Below, piece by piece: positions 1 through 8,740 of a DNA stretch of 64,000 nt. Below the pieces are notes generated by a model, which saw only the letters and a list, made by a program, of their open reading frames with translations, did not search any database and was not told where the DNA came from. This DNA comes from Variovorax sp. TBS-050B (GTDB lineage: Bacteria; Pseudomonadota; Gammaproteobacteria; Burkholderiales; Burkholderiaceae_C), in the NCBI RefSeq assembly GCF_029893635.1, contig NZ_JARXYR010000002.1, forward strand, positions 124,001 through 188,000. The letters run 5' to 3'. Both the position numbers and the translations under genes were made by a program. The stretch's first letter is position 1; every line of letters begins with the position of its first letter.

Positions 1-1121
1 CGCGCGTTGAACACGTCGTCGATCGCGTCCTGCAGCGCCGGGAACGGCGGCTGCGGCCGATGGCCGCGCTGGCCTTCGACGCGCTGGGCCCAGCCGTCGC
101 GCACGTCGGCCCAGAGCACGCAGGCGAGCAGGAAGCTCGGCGCCACGGGCTTGCCCTCGCCGACGCGGCGGTCGGTGTCCTGCAGGGCCGCCTTGACGAA
201 CGGCAGGTCGGCGCGCTCCACCACCACGTCGAGCAGCGGATAGATGCCCTTGGCGAGCCCGAGCTTGCGCAACTGCTCGACGGTGGCAATGGCATGGCCG
301 GTCTGCAGCAGCTTGAGCATCTCGTCGAACAGGCGGCTCTGCGGCACGTCGGCCAGGAGCCTGCTCGATTCGACCAGCGGCGCGGCGGTCTTGGCTTCCA
401 TCTTGAAGCCGAGCGCCGCGAGCTTGGCCGAGAAGCGGATCGCGCGGATGATGCGCACCGGGTCCTCGCGGTAGCGCGTGGCCGGGTCGCCGATCATGCG
501 CAGCGTGAGCTTCTGCGCGTCGCGGATGCCGTTGTGGTAGTCGACCACCACCTGGTTGGCCGGGTCGTAGTACATGGCGTTGACGGTGAAGTCGCGGCGC
601 GCCGCGTCTTCCTCCTGCGGGCCCCAGACGTTGTCGCGCAGCACGCGGCCGCTGGCGTCGACCGCGTGCGTCATGCTCGCGAGCTCGCCCTTGCTGGTGC
701 GCTCGTTGCCGGCCACCTGCTCCGCCGCGGCGCTGTCCATGTAGGCGCGGAAGGTCGAGACCTCGATCACCTCGTGCTCGCGGCCGCGCCCGTACACCAC
801 GTGCACGATGCGGAAGCGCCGCCCGATGATGAAGGCGCGGCGGAACAGCGACTTGACCTGCTCGGGCGTGGCATTGGTGGCCACGTCGAAATCCTTCGGC
901 CGCAGGCCCAGCAGCAGGTCGCGCACCGCGCCGCCCACCACGTAGGCCTCGTAGCCCGCCTGCTGCAGCGTGGTGACGACGTTCTTCGCACGCTCGTCGA
1001 CCAGGGCCGGATCGATCTTGTGAACCTCGGCCGGCACCTCCTGGCGCTTGCCGAAACGGCTCTTGGCCCGCGTGCCGCCGGCCGATTTGCCGAGCAGCTT
1101 GTCGATGAAAGTCTTGATCAT
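1..1121 (-). CDS. pcnB: Poly(A) polymerase I PcnB (3' end cut by window edge)
   Basis: Adds poly(A) tails to RNA 3' ends, which marks transcripts for decay in the cytoplasm. Reading the minus strand from the ATG at 1121, about 373 codons are visible before the window ends, so the C-terminus is missing. The class II nucleotidyltransferase core is clear: a GGAVRDLLLGLRPKDFDV segment near residues 64-81 holds the metal-binding Asp pair, followed by RRAFIIGRRFRIVHV and the RRDFTVNAMYYDP motif. A basic N-terminus ahead of IDPALVDERA fits PcnB rather than a CCA-adding enzyme, its closest relative. It lies 21 bases downstream of hda on the same strand, so the two are probably cotranscribed. Confidence 0.93.
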   Translation of the reverse strand, partial: MIKTFIDKLLGKSAGGTRAKSRFGKRQEVPAEVHKIDPALVDERAKNVVTTLQQAGYEAYVVGGAVRDLLLGLRPKDFDVATNATPEQVKSLFRRAFIIGRRFRIVHVVYGRGREHEVIEVSTFRAYMDSAAAEQVAGNERTSKGELASMTHAVDASGRVLRDNVWGPQEEDAARRDFTVNAMYYDPANQVVVDYHNGIRDAQKLTLRMIGDPATRYREDPVRIIRAIRFSAKLAALGFKMEAKTAAPLVESSRLLADVPQSRLFDEMLKLLQTGHAIATVEQLRKLGLAKGIYPLLDVVVERADLPFVKAALQDTDRRVGEGKPVAPSFLLACVLWADVRDGWAQRVEGQRGHRPQPPFPALQDAIDDVFNA

Positions 1122-1142
1122 TGGTGGTTGAAGAGGCTCTTC

Positions 1143-1829
1143 TTATTCGTTTTCGAGCATGGATCGGATCAGCGGGATGGTGATCGCGCGCTGGGTCTGC
1201 AGGGCATAGCCGTCGAGCTGGCTCAGCAGCTCCATGAGGCTGCCGAGGTCGCGGCTGAAGCGGTGCAGCATGTAGTCGAGCACCTCGTCCGACAGCATCA
1301 CGCCGCGCGCGTCGGCGGCCTGGCGCAGCACCGCGCGGCGTTCGCTTTCGCTCAGCACCTGCAGGTGGAACACATGGCCCCAGCCGAGCCGGGTGCGGAG
1401 GTCCTCGCGCAGCGGCAGGTCGGCCGGCGGCAGCGCGCCGGCCGCCACCACGCCGCGCTGCAGGGTCTGCGCATTGACGAACCAGTTGAAGGCCGCGTGC
1501 TGCTGCACGGCGGTGTAGAGGTGCACGTCGTCGAGCAGCACGGCGCCCCAGCGCTCGTCGAACTCGGGCGGCTCGAGCAGGCCGGCATGCAGCCAGCCCA
1601 CGCTCGCGCCCTGCTCGCGCAGTGCGACGCGCACCGATTCGAGCAGATGGGTCTTGCCGCTGGCGCTTTCGCCCCAAAGATAGGTGGGCACCGGCGAGTG
1701 CAGCACGGGGCTGCCGGCGCTGCCCGCCCAGACTTGCAGGTGGCGCAGCGCCGCCTCGTTCGGGCCGGCAAAGAAAGCGTCGAAGCTGGGGCCCGTCGCA
1801 ATGCCGATATCGAGCGCGAGCTGTTTCAT
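1143..1829 (-). CDS. hda: DnaA regulatory inactivator Hda
   Basis: AAA+ protein of 228 residues that, bound to the DNA sliding clamp, stimulates ATP hydrolysis by DnaA and so prevents re-initiation of replication. The N-terminus MKQLALDIG looks like the clamp-binding peptide. Walker A is GESASGKT at about 53-60 and Walker B VLLDDVH at about 97-103. It is about half the size of DnaA and lacks DnaA's DNA-binding domain IV. I chose the ATG at 1829 because it puts the clamp motif at the extreme N-terminus; an in-frame ATG at 1844 would add five residues, and neither has a strong ribosome site. It is divergent from purM and upstream of pcnB. Confidence 0.9.
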   Translation of the reverse strand: MKQLALDIGIATGPSFDAFFAGPNEAALRHLQVWAGSAGSPVLHSPVPTYLWGESASGKTHLLESVRVALREQGASVGWLHAGLLEPPEFDERWGAVLLDDVHLYTAVQQHAAFNWFVNAQTLQRGVVAAGALPPADLPLREDLRTRLGWGHVFHLQVLSESERRAVLRQAADARGVMLSDEVLDYMLHRFSRDLGSLMELLSQLDGYALQTQRAITIPLIRSMLENE

Positions 1830-1958
1830 CCCGGGAAGGTTCATGGAGGGGGCCGCTGAGGCCCTTAAAATCAACAGGAATTCTATCGGCCCGGCCGCTT
1901 CGGTTGCCGGCGCCTCCACCCTCGCCTCCTTTCCCGCCCTTCCCGACACCGTCCGACC

Positions 1959-2999
1959 ATGACTTCCCCCACGCCCACCCCGCTCAGCTACAAGGACGCC
2001 GGTGTCGACATCGACGCCGGCGACGCCCTGGTCGACCGCATCAAGCCGCTCGCGAAGAAGACCCTGCGCGAAGGCGTGCTGGCGGGCATCGGCGGCTTCG
2101 GCGCGCTGTTCGAGGTGCCCAAGCGCTACAAGGAGCCGGTGCTCGTGAGCGGCACCGACGGCGTGGGCACCAAGCTCAAGCTGGCCTTCGAATGGAACAT
2201 GCACGACACCGTCGGCATCGACCTCGTCGCCATGAGCGTGAACGACGTGCTGGTGCAGGGCGCCGAGCCGCTCTTCTTCCTCGACTACTTCGCCTGCGGC
2301 AAGCTCGACGTGGACACGGCCGCCGCGGTGGTCGGCGGCATCGCTCGCGGCTGCGAGCTCTCGGGCTGCGCGCTGATCGGCGGCGAAACGGCCGAGATGC
2401 CCGGCATGTACCCGGCCGGCGAATACGACCTCGCGGGCTTCGCGGTCGGCGCGGTCGAGAAGGCGAAGATCCTCACGGGCCAGAACGTCCGGCCCGGCGA
2501 CGTGGTGCTCGGCCTGGCCTCGGCGGGCGTGCATTCCAACGGCTTCAGCCTGGTGCGCAAGGTGATCGAGCGCGCCGGTGCCGACCTGCCCGCCACGCTC
2601 GACGGCCGGCCGTTCCGCGAAGCGGTCATGGCGCCCACGCGGCTCTACGTGAAGCCCGTGCTCGAAGCGCTCGCCAGGCACCCGATCAAGGCGCTGGCCC
2701 ACATCACGGGCGGCGGCCTGCTCGAGAACATTCCGCGCGTGCTGCCCGAAGGCACGGCCGCGCACCTGCAGAAGGGCAGCTGGCCGCAGACCGAGCTCTT
2801 CGCCTGGCTGCAGAAGGTCGCGGGCATCGACGACATCGAGATGAACCGCACCTTCAACAACGGCATCGGCATGGTGGTGGTGATCGACGCGGCCGAGGCC
2901 GCGGCCTGTGCCGACACGCTGCGCGCAGCCGGCGAGACCGTGTACGAGATCGGCGCGATCGCCGAGCGCGGCCAGGGCGCCGCGGTGGTCGTCGCCTGA
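1959..2999 (+). CDS. purM: Phosphoribosylformylglycinamidine cyclo-ligase (AIR synthetase)
   Basis: Fifth step of de novo purine synthesis: ATP-dependent closure of the imidazole ring of FGAM to give AIR. The 346-residue protein has the family's usual length. It opens with [20 protein letters not shown], has GTDGVGTK at 65-72 and a long conserved block [19 protein letters not shown] from about 86, then [12 protein letters not shown] and [12 protein letters not shown] segments, all characteristic of PurM. The 129-base gap to the divergent hda must hold both promoters; a TAAAAT at 1866-1871 could be a -10 for purM, but I see no good -35. It is followed after 33 bases by the permease gene. Confidence 0.96.
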   Translation: MTSPTPTPLSYKDAGVDIDAGDALVDRIKPLAKKTLREGVLAGIGGFGALFEVPKRYKEPVLVSGTDGVGTKLKLAFEWNMHDTVGIDLVAMSVNDVLVQGAEPLFFLDYFACGKLDVDTAAAVVGGIARGCELSGCALIGGETAEMPGMYPAGEYDLAGFAVGAVEKAKILTGQNVRPGDVVLGLASAGVHSNGFSLVRKVIERAGADLPATLDGRPFREAVMAPTRLYVKPVLEALARHPIKALAHITGGGLLENIPRVLPEGTAAHLQKGSWPQTELFAWLQKVAGIDDIEMNRTFNNGIGMVVVIDAAEAAACADTLRAAGETVYEIGAIAERGQGAAVVVA

Positions 3000-3032
3000 G
3001 CGGCTAACGACGCGCAGCCCCCGTCCGCCCGA

Positions 3033-4103
3033 ATGACCAAGCCGCTGCCCGCCACGCCCGTCGTCACCCCGCTGCCGCGCACCGCCTCGCGCAACGTGGT
3101 GGTCGCGAGCTACCTGCTGATGCTCGCGGGCCTGCTGCTCGTGATGTGGCAGCACCTGCTGCCGGGCCTGCTGTGCGCCTGCATCGGCTTTCTCGCCACG
3201 CGCTGGTTCACGCGGCTGATCGGACGCGGCCTCGCGCGGCTTGCGCCGCTGCGCGCACGCGGCGAAGGCATCGCGCGCGTGCTCTCCGTCACGCTGGTGC
3301 TGCTGGCGCCGATCGGACTGATCTCGCTCGGCCTGTCGCAGGCGCGCGAGTACATCGTGGATGCGCCCGACCAGTACCGCGAACTCGTCGACTACACGGC
3401 GCGCACGGTGCTCGAACTGCGCCAGAAGCTGCCGCCGGAGATCGCCGTCTACCTGCCGGAGGGCGCGGCCGAGATCCAGCGCATGGCCGCCAACTACATG
3501 CGCACGCAGGCCGGGGCGCTGGCGCTCACGGGCCGGGCCTGGCTCGGCGCCCTGCTCTTCGCCTACGTCGGCCTGATCATCGGCGCGCTCGCGGCGGTGG
3601 CGGTGAGCCACGCGCAGCGCCGGCCGCTCGCGGCCGAGCTGCACCAGCGCATCCAGCTGTTCGGCGAAGCCTTCGGGCAGATCGTCGCGGCGCAGTTCTG
3701 GATCGCCGCCTTCAACACGCTGCTGACCGCGATCTTCCTGCTGTTCCTGATGCCGCTCTGGGGCCCGCACCTGCCCTACACGCCGGCGCTGATCACGCTC
3801 ACCTTCGTCGCGGGGCTGGTGCCGATCGTGGGCAACCTGGTGTGCAACACGGTGATCACGCTGGTGGCGCTGTCCGTGTCGCCGATCACCGCGCTCGCCT
3901 GCCTGATCTTCCTGATCGTCATCCACAAGGCCGAATACGTGATCAACGCCAAGGTGGTCGGCGCCCGCACCCAGATGAGCGTGTGGGAGCTGCTGGCGGT
4001 GATGTTCGTGGCCGAGGCGGTGTTCGGGCCGGCCGGCCTGGTGGCGGCGCCGCTCTTCTACGCGTACCTCAAGAAAGAGCTGCAGGCCGGCGGCCTGGTC
4101 TAG
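3033..4103 (+). CDS. AI-2E family (PerM/TqsA-like) inner-membrane permease
   Basis: A 356-residue polytopic membrane protein of the AI-2E transporter family. Hydrophobic segments are evident near residues 25-65, 85-105, 165-195, and a cluster from about 215 to 345, with the family's long soluble stretch between the third and fourth. The C-terminal part includes FVAGLVPIVGNLVCNTVITL, a conserved signature region. Members export signalling molecules, Na+/H+ or unknown substrates, and the substrate cannot be told from sequence. The position next to purM and across from hda-pcnB looks like a conserved betaproteobacterial neighbourhood. Probably cotranscribed with purM. A short GC hairpin (4147-4152/4159-4164) downstream lacks a T-tract. 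Confidence 0.85.
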   Translation: MTKPLPATPVVTPLPRTASRNVVVASYLLMLAGLLLVMWQHLLPGLLCACIGFLATRWFTRLIGRGLARLAPLRARGEGIARVLSVTLVLLAPIGLISLGLSQAREYIVDAPDQYRELVDYTARTVLELRQKLPPEIAVYLPEGAAEIQRMAANYMRTQAGALALTGRAWLGALLFAYVGLIIGALAAVAVSHAQRRPLAAELHQRIQLFGEAFGQIVAAQFWIAAFNTLLTAIFLLFLMPLWGPHLPYTPALITLTFVAGLVPIVGNLVCNTVITLVALSVSPITALACLIFLIVIHKAEYVINAKVVGARTQMSVWELLAVMFVAEAVFGPAGLVAAPLFYAYLKKELQAGGLV

Positions 4104-4229
4104 CGCGGCCCGTACGGCCCCCGATGTCCTGATCTGATCGATTCCGGTCCGCTTCGGCGCGGACGGCACGCTGGCGGCGCCCAAGAATCGGCGGCATCAT
4201 CCACTCTGCCCGCCGCCCGGCCCACGCCC

Positions 4230-4802
4230 ATGAAATCCTGTCTGATTGTGATCGACGCCCAGGAATCGTTCCGCCACCGGCCGTACTGGTCGGCCGCCGA
4301 CGTGCCGGCCTATCTCGCGGCGCAGAACGCGCTGATCGAGGGCTGCGCCGCCGCGGGCGTGCCGATCGTCCGGGTCTTCCACGTCGACGAGCCGGCGGTC
4401 GCGGACAACCCGTTCGCCGTCGAATCGGGCTTCGTGCGCCCCTTCGAGGGCTTGGCGGCCTTCGAGGCGGCCGCCACCTTCACCAAGCACCGCCACAGCG
4501 CGCTGGTCAACAGCGGGCTCGACGTCTGGCTGACGCAGCACGGCATCGGCCGGCTGATCGTCAGCGGCATCCGCACCGAACAATGCTGCGAGACCACCAC
4601 GCGCCATGCCTCGGACCTCGGCTGGGAGGTCGACTTCGTCGCCGAGGCCACGCTGACCTTCGACATGCGCCAGCCCGACGGACGCCCGCTCGCGGCGGCC
4701 GAGATCCGCGCGCGCACGGCCACGGTGCTGGACGGACGCTTTGCCACGGTCTGCAGCGTGGCACAGGCGCTCGGGCGCATCGAGCAAGCGGTGGCGGCAT
4801 GA
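4230..4802 (+). CDS. Isochorismatase-family cysteine hydrolase
   Basis: A 190-residue single-domain hydrolase of the isochorismatase/nicotinamidase fold. The family triad is visible as Asp9 (LIVIDAQ), Lys86 (TKHRHSAL) and a Cys at 119/120 in GIRTEQCCET. The doubled cysteine is slightly unusual, and Cys119 aligns best with the nucleophile. The substrate is not evident; relatives act on isochorismate, nicotinamide, ureidoacrylate or N-carbamoyl compounds. The stop overlaps the start of the DJ-1-like gene (ATGA), and that gene overlaps a GlxA-type regulator, so the three form one operon with translational coupling. The arrangement suggests a small amide-handling or signal-responsive unit under its own regulator. 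Confidence 0.85.
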   Translation: MKSCLIVIDAQESFRHRPYWSAADVPAYLAAQNALIEGCAAAGVPIVRVFHVDEPAVADNPFAVESGFVRPFEGLAAFEAAATFTKHRHSALVNSGLDVWLTQHGIGRLIVSGIRTEQCCETTTRHASDLGWEVDFVAEATLTFDMRQPDGRPLAAAEIRARTATVLDGRFATVCSVAQALGRIEQAVAA

Positions 4803-5425
4803 CCTTGCGCGTGCGCATCCTCGCCTTCGACGGCGTCGAAGCCCTCGACTTCGCGGGCCCCTTCGAGGTGTTCACCACCGCAAGCCGGGTGAGCCGCCGG
4901 ATCCAGCCCGACGCGCCGGCGCCGTTCGAGGTCGCCTCGGTGGCGCTCGCGAGCGACGGCCGGCCCGTGCAGGCGCGCGCCGGCCTGCGCCTGCTCTCAG
5001 ACCACGACATCGCCACGCATCCGCAGGCCGACCTGCTGATCGTGCCCGGCGGCGTGGTCGACGCGCCGATGGCCAGCCCCGCCACGCTGCGCTGGATCGC
5101 CGACTGCGCGGCCGGCGCGCAACTGGTGGCCTCGGTCTGCACCGGCATCTTCCTGCTCGCGAAGAGCGGCGTGGTCACGCGCGAGGCGGTCACCACGCAC
5201 TGGGAGGACATCGCCGACCTGCGCGCGCAATTCCCTGCGCTCGAGGTGCGCGAAGGCCCGCGCTGGGTCGACAGCGGCCGCGTCGTGAGTTCGGCCGGCA
5301 TCTCCGCCGGCATCGACATGAGCCTCTACCTGGTCGAACGCCTCGCGGGCCTGGCGCTGGCCGAGCGCACCGCGCGGCAGATGGACTATGCATGGACCCG
5401 CAACCCACCGAACCCATCCGCGTAG
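4799..5425 (+). CDS. DJ-1/PfpI family protein (GATase1-like)
   Basis: A 208-residue protein with a single class I glutamine-amidotransferase-like domain. It starts at an ATG overlapping the preceding stop. The predicted nucleophile is Cys114 in the elbow ASVCTGIFLLAKSG, and the conserved N-terminal block FDGVEALDFAGPFEVF is typical of the GlxA/isonitrile-hydratase branch of DJ-1/PfpI. The C-terminal SSAGISAGIDMSLYLVERLAG motif is shared with GlxA regulators, but there is no helix-turn-helix, so this is a stand-alone enzyme-like domain. The function is unknown: isocyanide hydratase (InhA-like) is a reasonable guess, other DJ-1 activities are possible. It overlaps the next gene by 34 bases. Confidence 0.82.
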   Translation: MTLRVRILAFDGVEALDFAGPFEVFTTASRVSRRIQPDAPAPFEVASVALASDGRPVQARAGLRLLSDHDIATHPQADLLIVPGGVVDAPMASPATLRWIADCAAGAQLVASVCTGIFLLAKSGVVTREAVTTHWEDIADLRAQFPALEVREGPRWVDSGRVVSSAGISAGIDMSLYLVERLAGLALAERTARQMDYAWTRNPPNPSA

Positions 5426-6381
5426 TCTTCGCGCTGCTTCCCGACAGCCTGGTGCTCGACTGGGCCGGGCCGGCGGAGGCGCTGCGCATCGCCAACCAGC
5501 GTCTGCGCGCGGCAGGCCGGCCGGCGCGCTTCGAAATCGAGTTCGCGAGCCCGCGGCCCACGTCCGTCGGGTCGGTGGGGGTGGCGCTCGCCAACCTCGC
5601 GCCGCTGCCCGCGCAGTGGCATGGGCCGGCGTGGATCGTGCTGGTCGGACTGCCGGGCGACGCGATTCCGATCGACGGCGACGAGGCGCAGGACCTGCTG
5701 CACTGGCTGCGCGGCCAGCGCTTCGAGCGCGGCCGGCTCGAGCTGGTCACCGTCTGTGCCGGCGCGCTGCTGGCGGCGCACGCGGGCGCGCTCGCGGGCC
5801 GGCGCGTGACCACGCACCACCATCACCTGGACGAGCTGCGCGCCGCGGAACCGCGCTGCGAGGTGGTGGCGAACCGCGTCTTCGTGCTCGATGCGCCCGT
5901 CTACAGCAGCGCGGGCGTGACCACCGGCATCGACCTGATGCTGCACCGCATTGCCGACACCTGCGGCGAGGCGCTCGCGGCGCAGGTCGCGCAGACCATG
6001 GTGGTGGCGCAGCGGCGCGGGCCGCACGATCCGGAGCTGTCGCCCTTCCTGGCCTACCGCCACCATCTGCATGCCGCGCTGCACCGCGTGCAGGACGCGG
6101 TGAGCGAGCAGCCGCAGGCCGACTGGAGCGTGCCGCGCATGGCGCAGGTGGCCCACACCTCGGCGCGGCACCTGACGCGGCTGTTCGTCGAGCATGCGGG
6201 CGTGGCGCCGCTGGCCTACCTGCGCCGGCTGCGGCTCGCGGCCGCGCAGCGCGCGCTGGCCTCGGGCGCGAGCGTGACGCGGGCGGCGGAGATCTCGGGC
6301 TTCGGCTCCGACACGCAGCTGCGGCGCGCCTGGCACCAGTTCGGGCTGCCGGGCTCGCCCTCCGCGGCGCCGCGTCACTGA
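5392..6381 (+). CDS. GlxA-family transcriptional regulator (DJ-1-like domain + AraC HTH)
   Basis: A 329-residue regulator combining an N-terminal DJ-1/PfpI-like domain (about 10-200) with a C-terminal AraC-type double helix-turn-helix (about 235-325; MAQVAHTSARHLTRLF and TRAAEISGFGSDTQLRRAW). The sensor part keeps the elbow VTVCAGALLAAHAG and YSSAGVTTGIDLMLH signatures. Relatives sense small amines or amides and activate catabolic operons. The ATG at 5392 lies inside the 3' end of the DJ-1 gene, 34 bases before its stop, implying translational coupling. It most likely controls its own operon. Its 3' end overlaps the convergent sigma-factor gene by seven bases. Confidence 0.85.
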   Translation: MDPQPTEPIRVVFALLPDSLVLDWAGPAEALRIANQRLRAAGRPARFEIEFASPRPTSVGSVGVALANLAPLPAQWHGPAWIVLVGLPGDAIPIDGDEAQDLLHWLRGQRFERGRLELVTVCAGALLAAHAGALAGRRVTTHHHHLDELRAAEPRCEVVANRVFVLDAPVYSSAGVTTGIDLMLHRIADTCGEALAAQVAQTMVVAQRRGPHDPELSPFLAYRHHLHAALHRVQDAVSEQPQADWSVPRMAQVAHTSARHLTRLFVEHAGVAPLAYLRRLRLAAAQRALASGASVTRAAEISGFGSDTQLRRAWHQFGLPGSPSAAPRH

Positions 6382-7664
6382 GACAGGCAGGCCCGGGCGC
6401 GCGCCGTCAGCAGCGCCCGCTCGCGCGTGTTGCGCGTGAGCGCGGCGGCGCGCTCGAACTCCCGGCGCGCCTCGTCGCGCCGCCCGAGCTTGAACAGCAG
6501 GTCGCCGCGCACGGTCGGCAGCAGGTGGTAGCCCGCGAGGGCCGGCTCGTCCATCAGCGCATCCACCAGCTCGAGCCCCGCCGCCGGTCCGAAGGCCATC
6601 GACAGCGCCACCGCGCGGTTGAGCTCGACGATCGGCGAAGGCGACAGCTGCGCCAGCGCGTCGTAGAGCGCGGCGATGCGCGCCCAGTCGGTCTCGTCGG
6701 CGGTGCGGGCGCGCGCGTGGCAGGCGGCGATCGCGGCCTGCAGCGCATACGGTCCGAGCGCGCCGCCCAGCGCTTCGGCGCGCGCCAGGCCCGCGAGGCC
6801 GCGGCGGATCAGCATCTGGTCCCAGCGCGCGCGGTTCTGTTCGAGCAGCAGCACCGGCTCGCCCGACGGGCCGACGCGCGCGGCGGTGCGCGAGGCCTGG
6901 ATCTCCATCAGCGCGACCAGCCCGTGCACCTCCGAGGCCTCGGGCATCAGCCCGGCCACGATGCGGCCGAGGCGCATCGCCTCCTCGCAGAGCGCGGGAC
7001 GCATCCAGTCGTCGCCCGCGGTGGCCGAATAGCCCTCGTTGAAGATCAGGTAGAGCACCTCGAGCACCGAGGCGAGCCGCGCCGCCAGTTCGTGCCGGCG
7101 CGGCACCTCGAAAGGCACGCGCGCCTCGAGCAGCGTGCGCTTGGCGCGCACGATGCGCTGCGCCACCGTGGCCTCCGGCACGAGGAAGGCGCGGGCGATC
7201 TCGTCGGTCGCGAGCCCGCCCAGGAGGCGCAGCGTGAGCGCCACGCGGGCCTCGGTCGACAGCACCGGATGGCAGGCGGTGAACACCAGCCGCAGCAGGT
7301 CGTCGCCGATGTCGTCGTCGAGCGCGGCATCGACGGCCTCGGCGAAATCGGCCTGCGCGATCTCGTGCTGCGCATCGAGTTCGCGGCCGATCTCGCCGGC
7401 CTTGCGCTCGGCGAGCTGGCTGTGGCGCAGATGGTCGAGCGCACGGTGCTTGGCCACGGCCGTGAGCCAGGCCGCGGGCTTGTCGGGCACGCCGGCGCCG
7501 GGCCACTGCTCGAGCGCGGCGACGAGCGCGTCCTGCGCGAGCTCCTCGGCCAGGCCCACGTCGCGCACCATGCGCGCGACCGTGGCGACGATCTTCGCCG
7601 ACTCGATGCGCCAGACGGCGTCGATGGCGCGGTGGATCGCCGCCTCGCCCGCGTTCCCGCTCAT
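6375..7664 (-). CDS. ECF42-type sigma factor with C-terminal DUF6596/TPR-like extension
   Basis: A 429-residue RNA polymerase sigma factor. Residues about 10-80 form sigma region 2 (the ELAQDALVAALEQW and PAAWLTAVAKHRALDHLRH segments) and about 125-180 region 4 (LATDEIARAFLVPEATVAQRIVRAKR). The rest is a long helical extension starting with the DUF6596 signature EVLYLIFNEGYSAT, ending in TPR-like helices (LFKLGRRDEARREFERAA). This build, without an anti-sigma gene but with DGPF/YCII genes nearby, defines ECF group 42; in the Streptomyces group the extension is reported to matter for activity. I chose the ATG at 7664, the first that gives a normal N-terminus. It is divergent from the SUMF1-domain gene by 65 bases. 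Confidence 0.88.
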   Translation of the reverse strand: MSGNAGEAAIHRAIDAVWRIESAKIVATVARMVRDVGLAEELAQDALVAALEQWPGAGVPDKPAAWLTAVAKHRALDHLRHSQLAERKAGEIGRELDAQHEIAQADFAEAVDAALDDDIGDDLLRLVFTACHPVLSTEARVALTLRLLGGLATDEIARAFLVPEATVAQRIVRAKRTLLEARVPFEVPRRHELAARLASVLEVLYLIFNEGYSATAGDDWMRPALCEEAMRLGRIVAGLMPEASEVHGLVALMEIQASRTAARVGPSGEPVLLLEQNRARWDQMLIRRGLAGLARAEALGGALGPYALQAAIAACHARARTADETDWARIAALYDALAQLSPSPIVELNRAVALSMAFGPAAGLELVDALMDEPALAGYHLLPTVRGDLLFKLGRRDEARREFERAAALTRNTRERALLTARARACLSQ

Positions 7665-7729
7665 GCGCCGGCTCCCACATCCGCCGCGCACTGGCGCAGG
7701 CCCGGCTTGCCGACTAGCATGCTGCCCAC

Positions 7730-8725
7730 ATGAAGCCCGCCCTCGCTCTGCTGTCGTTCCTCGCCTGGACGGTCCTGCCGCCGGGCGCCGCACGGGCGGC
7801 CGATGCGGACGTGGTGCACAACAGCCTCGGCATGTCTTTCGTGAAGCTGTCGCCGGGCGAATTCCTCATGGGCAGCGACGAAGCGCCCGAAGCCCTGGCC
7901 GCGGCCTATCCCGCGCTGCCGAAGGAACGCTTCGCCAACCTGCGCGACGAGAAGCCGGTGCACCGGGTGCGCATCACGCGCGCGTTCTGGATGGGCCGGC
8001 ACGAGGTCACGGTCGGCCAGTTCCGGCGCTTCGTCGAAGCGTCGGGCTACGTGCCCGAGTCGATCGCCGACGGCACCGGGGGCTACGGCTGGCGCGCCGG
8101 CTACGACCCCGCCACCACGCCGCGCGGCGACGCCTTCGAGGGGCGCGACCCGCGCTACTCCTGGCGCAACCCCGGCTTCGCCCAGGGCGACGACCACCCC
8201 GTGGTCAACGTGACCTGGAACGACGCGCAGGCGCTCGCCGCCTGGCTCGGCAAGACCGAAGGCCGGCGCTACCGGCTGCCCACCGAGGCCGAGTGGGAAT
8301 ACGCCTGCCGCGCCGGCAGCCGCACGCGCTACAGCGGCGGTGACGATCCGCGCACGCTGCTGCGCACGGCCAACGTGTTCGACGCACGCACGGCGCAGCA
8401 CTGGCCGCGCTGGCAGCCGATGGCGCTGGACGGCGACGACGGCTTCGCGTTCACCGCGCCCGTGGGCAGCTTCGCGCCCAATGCCTGGGGCCTGTACGAC
8501 ATGCACGGCAACGTCTGGGAATGGGTGGCCGACTGGCATGGCGACGAATACTACGCGGCCTCGCCGGTCGACGATCCGCAGGGGCCGTCGGAAGGCAGCG
8601 TGCGGGTGCGCCGCGGCGGCTCGTGGCACACCTGGCCCTTCTACGCCCGCTGCTCCTACCGCAACTGGAACGCGCCGGCCACGCGCTACACGCTCGTGGG
8701 CATCCGGCTGGTGCGCGAGGACTGA
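7730..8725 (+). CDS. Secreted SUMF1/formylglycine-generating-enzyme-like domain protein
   Basis: A 331-residue protein with a Sec signal peptide (about 1-23, ending PGAARA-A) and one SUMF1/FGE-sulfatase domain filling the rest. Family marks are NSLGMSFVKLSPGEFLMGS, GRHEVTVGQFRRFV, RLPTEAEWEYACRAG, YDMHGNVWEWVADW and the terminal RRGGSWHTWPFYARC. In genuine formylglycine-generating enzymes two cysteines sit just after GGS; here the aligned positions look like Thr and Ala, so sulfatase activation is unlikely and a binding or other periplasmic role is more probable. The gene sits on the plus strand between the ECF42 sigma factor and the two DGPF genes, convergent with the latter (15-base gap) and divergent from the former. 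Confidence 0.85.
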   Translation: MKPALALLSFLAWTVLPPGAARAADADVVHNSLGMSFVKLSPGEFLMGSDEAPEALAAAYPALPKERFANLRDEKPVHRVRITRAFWMGRHEVTVGQFRRFVEASGYVPESIADGTGGYGWRAGYDPATTPRGDAFEGRDPRYSWRNPGFAQGDDHPVVNVTWNDAQALAAWLGKTEGRRYRLPTEAEWEYACRAGSRTRYSGGDDPRTLLRTANVFDARTAQHWPRWQPMALDGDDGFAFTAPVGSFAPNAWGLYDMHGNVWEWVADWHGDEYYAASPVDDPQGPSEGSVRVRRGGSWHTWPFYARCSYRNWNAPATRYTLVGIRLVRED

Positions 8726-8740
8726 GCCGGACTGCCCGGC

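Noticed and set aside
60..1859. A long open frame on the plus strand across pcnB and hda
   Set aside because: It is antisense to two clearly recognisable genes, with repetitive Arg/Ala/His-rich content typical of shadow frames in high-GC DNA.
1143..4184. A 1013-codon minus-strand frame continuous with hda
   Set aside because: Only its last 228 codons are Hda; the rest is antisense to purM and the permease and has no family resemblance.
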